Assembly: GCA_035551475.1 (NCBI GenBank)
Contig: DASZMX010000094.1
Span: 1 to 25,590, forward strand
DNA length: 25,590 bases
Direction: 5' to 3'
From: DASZMX01 sp035551475
Lineage (GTDB): Bacteria; Verrucomicrobiota; Verrucomicrobiia; Limisphaerales; Palsa-1400
Shown: piece by piece, positions 7,607-13,437 of the stretch
How the letters are laid out: each line of letters opens with the position of its first letter
Numbering within the stretch: the stretch's first letter is position 1
Position numbers and translations under genes: made by a program
Notes under the pieces: generated by a model
Told to the model about the DNA's origin: nothing
What the model saw: the letters and a program-made list of their open reading frames with translations, nothing else
Database searches by the model: none

Positions 7607-10054
7607 ATGATTCAACGCGTTCTTCTGACCCTGACTTTGGCCGCCTCGGCCTTCGCTGGGCCCACCAACTCCATTCTGTTCGTGACCCAAGTTCCTATTG
7701 CGGCGGATTTTGCGACCATTGGATCGACGTTCGGCAACCAGCAGGCCACGCTCGACGCCTGCGGGCGCGGCGGCGATCTTTACATTCGTTACCCGGATGG
7801 CTCGGTGAAAAATCTCACGCGTGCGGCTGGTTACGGCCAATGGGGTTCGCAGGACAGCAATGGCATCGCGGTGCGGCAGCCGTGTGTGCATTGGAGCGGG
7901 CAAAAAGCGGTGTTCAGCATGGCGGTCGGCGCGCCGCGGCATCAGTTTGATTACAGCAGCGTGAGCTTCTGGCAGCTCTACGAAATCACCAATTTCACCA
8001 ACCCCGGCGCCACCCCCGTCATCACCAAGGTGCCGAATCAGCCAACCAATTTTAACAATATCGCGCCGATTTACGGCAGCGACGACCGCATCATTTTCAC
8101 CAGCGATCGCACGCGCAACGGCCAGATGCACCTTTATCCGCAATTGGACGAATATGAGGAGCAGGCCACCGTCACCGGGCTGTGGAGCTTGCAGCCGACC
8201 AATGGCGACCTGTTCATGGTCAATCACACGCCCAGCGGCGCCTTCTCGCCTATCATTGACAGCGCGGGCCGCATCGTATTTGTGCGCTGGGATCATTTGC
8301 AGCGCGACCAGCAGGCGGACACCGATTTTATCGAGAAATCCATCACTTACGGTACGTTTAATTGGAGCGATGAATCAGCGGCCTCCGTGCCCACGACGAA
8401 CCAGACCGAGGTCTATCCCGAGCCGCGCAACGTGCGCACCGACTTGCTGGCCGGCACTGGGCTGGCCGGATGCAGCTTCAACCAGTTCTTTCCGTGGGCC
8501 ATCGACCAGGACGGCACGGATGAGGAAACTGTCAATCATATCGGACGGCATGAAATTGGCGGCAGCTACGCCAGCGCGGCATACACCAACGATCCGAATT
8601 TGCAGGACCTCTACTATTACGGCGGCAATTACAACACCAACACCATCGACAATTTCCTGATGGTCAGCGAAGACCCGCGCACGCCGGGCCTGTTTTACGG
8701 CATCGACGCTCCGGAATTCGGCACGCACAGCGGCGGCCAGATCGTGTCCCTCACTGGCGCGACCAACGTCAACGCCTTCTACATGAAGATCAACTATTTG
8801 ACACCGCGCTCCACGCACGAATACGCCGATTCGCCCACGAATATTCCCGCCGATCACACCGGGTTGTATCGCAACCCCATCGTGACCTCCGACGGCTTTA
8901 TGATCGCCGCGCATACGACCAACGCCTTGTATGCCGCCGGCAGCGAATCGGACACCTATCCTTCCACGCCCTATGATTTCCGGTTGAAATTCCTCCAGCC
9001 GAGCAAAGGATATTATGCGCCGGCGGGTTTTCTGACGGCCGGCCTGACCAATCGCGCCAGTTATTGGACGCCGGATTATTTGGTCACGCAAACGAACCTC
9101 CTGTGGGAGCTGGATCCGGTGGAAGTCATCGCGCGCCCGCGCCCCACGCCGTTTTCGGTGCCGATTGCCGCGCCGGAACTGGCGGCGTTTGCCGCGGCGG
9201 ACGTCGATGTCACCAAGTTTAAGGAATACCTGGCCACACACGAGCTGGCGCTGATCGTCAGCCGCGATGTCACGACGCGCGACCACGCCGATCGTTTGCA
9301 GCCCTACAATTTGAAAATTGCCGGCACGACGCATCAAACCATTGGCTCGCCGGGCAAAGTGTATGACATCGGTTTCCTGCAAATCTTCCAGGCCGACCAA
9401 TTGCGCTCATTCAACTACGGCAACACCAACACGCCTCACGAAGGGCGCCGCGTGCTCGCGCAATATTTGCACGAGCCAGCGGTGGACAACCCGGTTGCGC
9501 CGCAAGCGCCGCTGGCCAGCGTGCGGCTCGGGCCGGACGGCTCCAGCGCGGCCATCGTCCCGGCGCGCCGCGCGCTCTCCTGGCAATTGACCGACACCAA
9601 CGGCACGGGCGTCGTGCGCGAGCGTTATTGGCTGACGTTTGCCGCGGGCGAAATTCGTTCCTGCACCAGTTGCCACGGCATCAATGAAACCGACCAGGCC
9701 GGCCGTCCCGCGCCCACGAACACGCCGCTGGCGTTGATCACCTTGCTCAACTACTGGAAAACCAATGTGACCGTGACGCCCAGCCTGGCCGTACAGCAGC
9801 AGACCAACTATTTCCAAATCAGCTTCACGCGCCGCCCCGCCGAAACCGGCGTCACCTATCACGTGCAAGGCTCGAGCAATCTGGGCCCGTGGTCCGACAT
9901 CGCCACTTACTCCGGCACAAACATAGTCTTGACACAACAAGCCCAGGAAATCGCCCGCGCCGGCGCCCCCAACGAAACCGTGACCGTGCGCGACCTCGCG
10001 GGCGTGCCCGGCCACCTCTCCCGCTTCCTGCGCGTGGAAGTGACCCGACCCTAG
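7607..10054 (+). CDS. Exported HzsA-like beta-propeller protein with one c-type haem motif
   Basis: An 815-residue secreted protein (signal MIQRVLLTLTLAASAFA|G). The N-terminal two thirds has PD40/TolB-like propeller strands, e.g. 'GSDDRIIFTSDRTRNGQMHLY', 'DSAGRIVFVRWDHLQ' and 'QPCVHWSGQKAVFSM'. That combination resembles the middle-domain family of the hydrazine synthase alpha subunit, whose relatives occur widely in Planctomycetota and Verrucomicrobiota outside anammox. A single covalent haem site C686-T-S-C689-H690 lies after 'FAAGEIRS', followed by 'GRPAPTNTPLALI', as in small cytochrome c cores. From about residue 735 there is a separate beta-module ('YHVQGSSNLGPWSD ... RFLRVEV') resembling the end of the GH30 protein here. 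It should act outside the cytoplasmic membrane as a haem protein. Hydrazine synthesis is not implied: no other anammox gene is present. The haem motif is certain; the HzsA kinship is from memory. Confidence 0.72.
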   Translation: MIQRVLLTLTLAASAFAGPTNSILFVTQVPIAADFATIGSTFGNQQATLDACGRGGDLYIRYPDGSVKNLTRAAGYGQWGSQDSNGIAVRQPCVHWSGQKAVFSMAVGAPRHQFDYSSVSFWQLYEITNFTNPGATPVITKVPNQPTNFNNIAPIYGSDDRIIFTSDRTRNGQMHLYPQLDEYEEQATVTGLWSLQPTNGDLFMVNHTPSGAFSPIIDSAGRIVFVRWDHLQRDQQADTDFIEKSITYGTFNWSDESAASVPTTNQTEVYPEPRNVRTDLLAGTGLAGCSFNQFFPWAIDQDGTDEETVNHIGRHEIGGSYASAAYTNDPNLQDLYYYGGNYNTNTIDNFLMVSEDPRTPGLFYGIDAPEFGTHSGGQIVSLTGATNVNAFYMKINYLTPRSTHEYADSPTNIPADHTGLYRNPIVTSDGFMIAAHTTNALYAAGSESDTYPSTPYDFRLKFLQPSKGYYAPAGFLTAGLTNRASYWTPDYLVTQTNLLWELDPVEVIARPRPTPFSVPIAAPELAAFAAADVDVTKFKEYLATHELALIVSRDVTTRDHADRLQPYNLKIAGTTHQTIGSPGKVYDIGFLQIFQADQLRSFNYGNTNTPHEGRRVLAQYLHEPAVDNPVAPQAPLASVRLGPDGSSAAIVPARRALSWQLTDTNGTGVVRERYWLTFAAGEIRSCTSCHGINETDQAGRPAPTNTPLALITLLNYWKTNVTVTPSLAVQQQTNYFQISFTRRPAETGVTYHVQGSSNLGPWSDIATYSGTNIVLTQQAQEIARAGAPNETVTVRDLAGVPGHLSRFLRVEVTRP

Positions 10055-10057
10055 GGC

Positions 10058-10077
10058 GAGCGCGCTTAAATGCGCTC
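10058..10077. terminator. Perfect 6-bp hairpin between convergent genes
   Basis: GAGCGC (10058-10063) and GCGCTC (10072-10077) with an 8-nt AT-rich loop that contains the comB stop codon. It lies in the only convergent junction of the window where the genes do not overlap. There is no T tract on either side, so its role as a terminator is unproven. Confidence 0.3.
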
Positions 10078-10821
10078 AACCGCGGCGCCGTGGAATTCGG
10101 CGGTGAAATTCAGGACGTCGCGGGCCATGGCGAATTCCACGTCGTCGCGCAACGCTTCGTTGGCGAGCAGGCGGCGGGCGTTCTTGGAGTGCTCCATGGC
10201 GGCGATGAAGTCGCCGCCCGAAGTGAGATAAAGATTGCGGGCGATGGCGGCGGAATCAGAAATCTGCGAGGAGCGGAATTGCGGCCAGAGCAATTCGCAA
10301 AGGGCGCCGGCAACGAGCGTGTCTTCATAGGCCGCTTCTTCGTAAGTGCCCGCGCAGACGATCAGGAGTTGTTGGGGCCGCGTCAGTTGAATCCAGCGGG
10401 ACACGGCGCCAAGGTTCAATGCGGCGCAGACCAGAACTGTGCCGGCGCCGGCGCAGGCTTGCAGGGCGCGCGTCCCATTGGTGGTGGTCATGATGATTTC
10501 CATGCCGGACACGCGCTCGACGCCGAATTCGCGGGGGGAATTGCCGAGATCGAAATCCACGCTGCCGGTCTGCCAGGCCTTGATCAACACGCCGTCGCGC
10601 TCCCCGGCGAGGAGGGCCTCCGGATGCGTGCGTTTGCGCTCGAGGGCGTCGGCAATTTCTTTGACAGGAAAAATGCGGGTGGCGCCATTGGCGAACGCGG
10701 TGAGCATGGACGAGGTGGCGCGCAAGGCGTCGATCACCACGCAGACCGTTTGCGACAAATCACGGCCTTTCAACGCGCCAAACTCCGCCGGTGTAAACAA
10801 TACTTCCAAATTCGATGTCAT
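10066..10821 (-). CDS. comB: 2-phosphosulfolactate phosphatase family protein
   Basis: A 251-residue protein with the ComB family motifs in order: 'CVVIDALRATSSM' near residues 27-39, 'DLGNSPREF', 'IIMTTTNGTRAL', and 'VCAGTYEEAAYEDTLVAGAL'. ComB hydrolyses 2-phosphosulfolactate to sulfolactate, a step of coenzyme M synthesis in methanogens. The family is also common in bacteria that make no coenzyme M, where its purpose is mostly unknown. No ComA, ComC or sulfolactate gene is visible here. I chose the ATG at 10821: AAAGGA stands 9 nt upstream and a well-spaced promoter lies just before that. The longer start at 10872 would fall on the -35 element. It converges on the haem-motif gene and diverges from the S4 gene. 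Confidence 0.9.
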   Translation of the reverse strand: MTSNLEVLFTPAEFGALKGRDLSQTVCVVIDALRATSSMLTAFANGATRIFPVKEIADALERKRTHPEALLAGERDGVLIKAWQTGSVDFDLGNSPREFGVERVSGMEIIMTTTNGTRALQACAGAGTVLVCAALNLGAVSRWIQLTRPQQLLIVCAGTYEEAAYEDTLVAGALCELLWPQFRSSQISDSAAIARNLYLTSGGDFIAAMEHSKNARRLLANEALRDDVEFAMARDVLNFTAEFHGAAVERI

Positions 10822-10843
10822 GGGATGCGATCCTTTGCCCGGC

Positions 10844-10872
10844 AAATTATCGGCTTCGGCGGAGGGCGGCAA
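10844..10872 (-). promoter_or_regulatory. Candidate promoter of comB
   Basis: Minus-strand -35-like TTGCCG (10867-10872), 17-nt spacer, -10-like TAATTT (10844-10849). An AAAGGA ribosome site and the comB ATG follow at the right distances. Read by eye. Confidence 0.5.
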
Positions 10873-10922
10873 GCGCGTTTTCCCAGATCGTCTTCGCGCG
10901 CGCGGTGAGGCAGAGTAAAGGC

Positions 10923-11300
10923 ATGAGTGAGACGCCAGTGCGCATCGACAAGTGGCTGTGGGCCGTCCGCGCGTGCAAGACCCGGAGCCAGGCCGCGGAA
11001 GCCTGCCGCCTCGGCCGGGTGACGGTCGCCGGCCAGCCCGTCAAGCCCGCGCGCGATGTCAAAGTGGGCGAAATCATTTCTGTCAAGCAATACGAAATCA
11101 CTCGCACGCTCAAGGTCCTCCAGCTTTTGGAAAAGCGGGTCGGCGCGGCGGCGGCCAGGCAATATGTGGAGGATTTGACGCCCCCGTCCGAATACGAGAA
11201 ACGGCGCGAGCCGGACTTTCGCCCGCTCGCCTTGCGCCCGAAAGGCGCGGGCCGGCCGACCAAGAAAGAGCGGCGAGCGCTGGATGATCTGGATTTTTAA
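10923..11300 (+). CDS. S4-domain RNA-binding protein (Hsp15/HslR-like)
   Basis: A 125-residue protein whose first 65 residues form an S4 RNA-binding domain: 'VRIDKWLWAVRACKTRSQA', 'CRLGRVTVAGQPVKPARDVKVGEII'. The C-terminal part is basic ('RPKGAGRPTKKERRALDDLDF'), as in Hsp15, which in E. coli binds 50S subunits carrying stalled nascent chains. The length agrees with that family. It has no signal peptide. The ATG at 10923 is preceded by AAAGG only 1 nt away and by GAGG further up, so the ribosome site is not ideal, but the S4 fold begins directly after this start. Its stop shares a palindromic TTAA with the stop of the convergent menG gene. Confidence 0.88.
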   Translation: MSETPVRIDKWLWAVRACKTRSQAAEACRLGRVTVAGQPVKPARDVKVGEIISVKQYEITRTLKVLQLLEKRVGAAAARQYVEDLTPPSEYEKRREPDFRPLALRPKGAGRPTKKERRALDDLDF

Positions 11301-11998
11301 GGTTTGCGCGCCACGCTCAGGCTCATGGCGCCGCCGAGGAAATTCCTCGTCTTGACATCGCCGCCGCCGAGGGCCGTGAGTTTCGCGGCCACGCCGCGTT
11401 GCGCGGGATAATGCCGCAACGACTCCAGGATGTAGGCGTGCGTCGCCGCGTCATGACAGAAGACGCGCCCGAAAAGCGGCACGACGCGTCGCAAATAGCC
11501 AAAATAAATGGCCCGCCAGAGCGCTTGGTCTGGTTTGCCGAAATCCAGGACGAGCAATCGACCGCCAGGCCGCGCCACGCGCCACATTTCCGCCAGTCCA
11601 ACTTCCCAATTGGCAAGATTGCGCAAGCCATAACCGACCGTGACGACATCGAAGGTTTGGTCCGCGAACGGCAGGCGCAGGGCGTCGCCTTCGATCCATT
11701 GAATGCCGGAGGAGCGGGGACGCGCGATGGCCAGCATCGCCGCGCTGAAATCCAGGCCGGTGACTTCGGCTCCGGCCCGTTCCAAACGAACCGCGAGATC
11801 GCCCGTGCCGCAACAGACATCCAGCGCGCGGTCGCCGGGTTGCACCGCCGCGGCGGCGATCAACGCGCGTTTCCACCAGCGATGCCAGCCGAGGCTTTGC
11901 CAATCGTTGATCAAATCGTAGCGCGGCGCCACGGCGGCGAAGAGGTCATTTACTTTCTCCGCCCGTTGCGCGCCGGGTTGATAGAACTTATTCGTCAT
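11297..11998 (-). CDS. menG: Demethylmenaquinone methyltransferase (MenG/UbiE)
   Basis: A 233-residue class I SAM-dependent methyltransferase of the UbiE/MenG family. The N-terminal 'VNDLFAAVAPRYDLINDWQSLGWHRWWK' is the family signature. Motif I is D60-V-C-C-G-T-G-D, followed by 'VTGLDFSAAML', and later 'VVTVGYGLRNLANW' and 'RPGGRLLVLDFGKP'. It methylates demethylmenaquinone to menaquinone, the last step of quinone synthesis, on the cytoplasmic side. The ATG at 11998 matches family N-termini and overlaps the end of the upstream ndh gene by 11 bp, so the two are probably translated from one mRNA. Pairing with a quinone-reducing NADH dehydrogenase supports the respiratory role. Whether ubiquinone is also a product cannot be decided, but menaquinone is the usual quinone of this group. 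Confidence 0.93.
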   Translation of the reverse strand: MTNKFYQPGAQRAEKVNDLFAAVAPRYDLINDWQSLGWHRWWKRALIAAAAVQPGDRALDVCCGTGDLAVRLERAGAEVTGLDFSAAMLAIARPRSSGIQWIEGDALRLPFADQTFDVVTVGYGLRNLANWEVGLAEMWRVARPGGRLLVLDFGKPDQALWRAIYFGYLRRVVPLFGRVFCHDAATHAYILESLRHYPAQRGVAAKLTALGGGDVKTRNFLGGAMSLSVARKP

Positions 11999-13244
11999 GC
12001 AGCCCGGTGATGATGCGCGCGCCGCGCTTGTAGGCGAAATACGAATAAGCCCATTGCAGGAGCACGGAGATCTTATTGCGGAAACCAATCAGAAAAATCA
12101 AGTGCACCCCCAGCCACATGAGCCAGGCGAGCCTTCCTGTCAAATGCAATTTGCCGACTTGCGCCACGCCCGCCGAGCGGCCGATCGTGGCCAGCGTCCC
12201 CTTGTCCCAATAGCGAAACGGCGCGCGCGATTTTTTGGGCCCCGCCAAATCAGCCTCAATCAAGCCGCTGACATAGCGCGCCATTTGCATTGCCGCCGGA
12301 GATACTCCCGGCACTTTCTTTCCATCGGCATCCGTCACCTCCGCCATGTCGCCGATCACGAAAACCTCCGGCCGTTGCGGGAGCGCGAGATCGGGCCCCA
12401 CCTGCACGCGTCCGGCGCGGTCCAGCGGCACGCCCAGCTTGGCGCCCAACGGCGAAGCGCCGACACCCGCCGCCCAGATAATGTTCTCCGCGCGAATTTC
12501 CCCCTTTTCCAGCCGCACGCAACCCGGCGAAATCTCGGCCACGCGCGCTCCGGTGCGCACTTCCACGCCGAGATGCTCCAATTGCTGGCGCGCCTTCCCC
12601 GACAAATCCTCGGGCATGTGCGCGAGAACGCGCGGCGCCGCCTCAATGAGGATGACGCGCGCTTTGCGCGGATCGATATGGCGGAAATCGCGCTTCAAAA
12701 CGAAACGCGCCAGCTCGGCAAAAGCGCCCGCCAATTCCACGCCCGTCGGCCCGCCGCCCACCACCACGATTGTCAATAATTGTTTGATCCGTTCCGCGTC
12801 GTGCTCGTCCTCCGCTTTCTCGAACGCCAGCAAAATTTCCCGGCGAATCCGCAGCGCGTCATCGAGCGACTTGAGGCCGGGCGCGCATTTTTCCCATTCC
12901 GGATGGCCGAAGTAGCTCGTGCGCCCGCCGAGGGCCACGACGAGATAATCGTAGGTCAGCGTGTTTTTCTTCAGCACGACCTGGCGCTGATCCAATTTGA
13001 AATCGACGACGTCATCCATCAGGACGTTGACGTTCTTGCGGTCGGCCAGGATGCTGCGCACCGGCTGCGCGATATCGACCGCGGAAAGACCGGCGGAGGC
13101 CACCTGATAAAGCAAGGGCTGGAATAAATGATGGTTCTGCCGGTCCACCAGGGTGACGCGCGCGTTCCCGCGAAAGCTCTCGCAAAATGTCAACCCCCCG
13201 AACCCGGCGCCGAGGACAACGATGTGCGGATTTCCCGAATCCAT
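11988..13244 (-). CDS. ndh: Type II NADH:quinone oxidoreductase (NDH-2)
   Basis: A 418-residue flavoprotein with two dinucleotide-binding folds: FAD site 'VVLGAGFGGL' (9-18), NADH site 'VVVGGGPTGVELAG' (160-173), and the second FAD contact 'EVFVIGDMAEV' with G298-D299. 'HLFQPLLYQVASAGLS' (39-54) and 'SPAAMQMARY' (315-324) are typical of the quinone-side region of NDH-2. The C-terminal 'LAWLMWLGVHLIFLIGF' and following amphipathic segment would bind it to the membrane. It passes electrons from NADH to quinone without pumping protons. The gene leads a two-gene operon with menG. No ribosome site is visible; the promoter ends only 5 nt before the ATG, so the transcript may be leaderless. Confidence 0.95.
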   Translation of the reverse strand: MDSGNPHIVVLGAGFGGLTFCESFRGNARVTLVDRQNHHLFQPLLYQVASAGLSAVDIAQPVRSILADRKNVNVLMDDVVDFKLDQRQVVLKKNTLTYDYLVVALGGRTSYFGHPEWEKCAPGLKSLDDALRIRREILLAFEKAEDEHDAERIKQLLTIVVVGGGPTGVELAGAFAELARFVLKRDFRHIDPRKARVILIEAAPRVLAHMPEDLSGKARQQLEHLGVEVRTGARVAEISPGCVRLEKGEIRAENIIWAAGVGASPLGAKLGVPLDRAGRVQVGPDLALPQRPEVFVIGDMAEVTDADGKKVPGVSPAAMQMARYVSGLIEADLAGPKKSRAPFRYWDKGTLATIGRSAGVAQVGKLHLTGRLAWLMWLGVHLIFLIGFRNKISVLLQWAYSYFAYKRGARIITGLHDE

Positions 13245-13249
13245 TGGGA

Positions 13250-13278
13250 AATGTACCGCCGCGCGGCAGCGTTGACAA
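13250..13278 (-). promoter_or_regulatory. Candidate ndh promoter, probably leaderless
   Basis: Minus-strand -35-like TTGTCA (13273-13278), 17-nt spacer, -10-like TACATT (13250-13255). The ndh ATG follows after only 5 nt, so transcription would start at or just inside the start codon. This fits the absence of a Shine-Dalgarno sequence. Confidence 0.5.
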
Positions 13279-13297
13279 GCGCCCCGGCCGGAAAGGG

Positions 13298-13415
13298 AAA
13301 ATCTGGAACTCAGAAACTCAGGAAAAAAACTTTCCGAGGCCTAAGCACAGCTTCGCCGGAGCTGCGGAAAAAGGTTTTGAAATTCAGATTCCTGATTTCC
13401 TGAGTTCCAGATTTT
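13298..13415. repeat. 118-bp imperfect palindromic element
   Basis: Two 27-nt arms, 13298-13324 and 13389-13415, are inverted copies matching at 25 of 27 positions. Inside, TTTCCG (13331-13336) pairs with CGGAAA (13365-13370), and CAGCT (13348-13352) with AGCTG (13360-13364), so the whole element can fold into one long hairpin. The arms are AT-richer than the surroundings and contain AACTCAG twice. It lies between the divergent ndh and copA starts, so it cannot be a terminator for either. No transposase or clear target-site duplication is seen. It resembles a MITE- or REP-like dispersed element, or a large leader structure for copA. Confidence 0.7.
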
Positions 13416-13437
13416 TACAGGCTTCGGCTTTTCTGGT

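Noticed and set aside
7607..10054. True hydrazine synthase and anammox metabolism
   Set aside because: Only one haem motif and no beta/gamma subunits, hydrazine dehydrogenase or other multihaem gene in the window; only distant family kinship is claimed.
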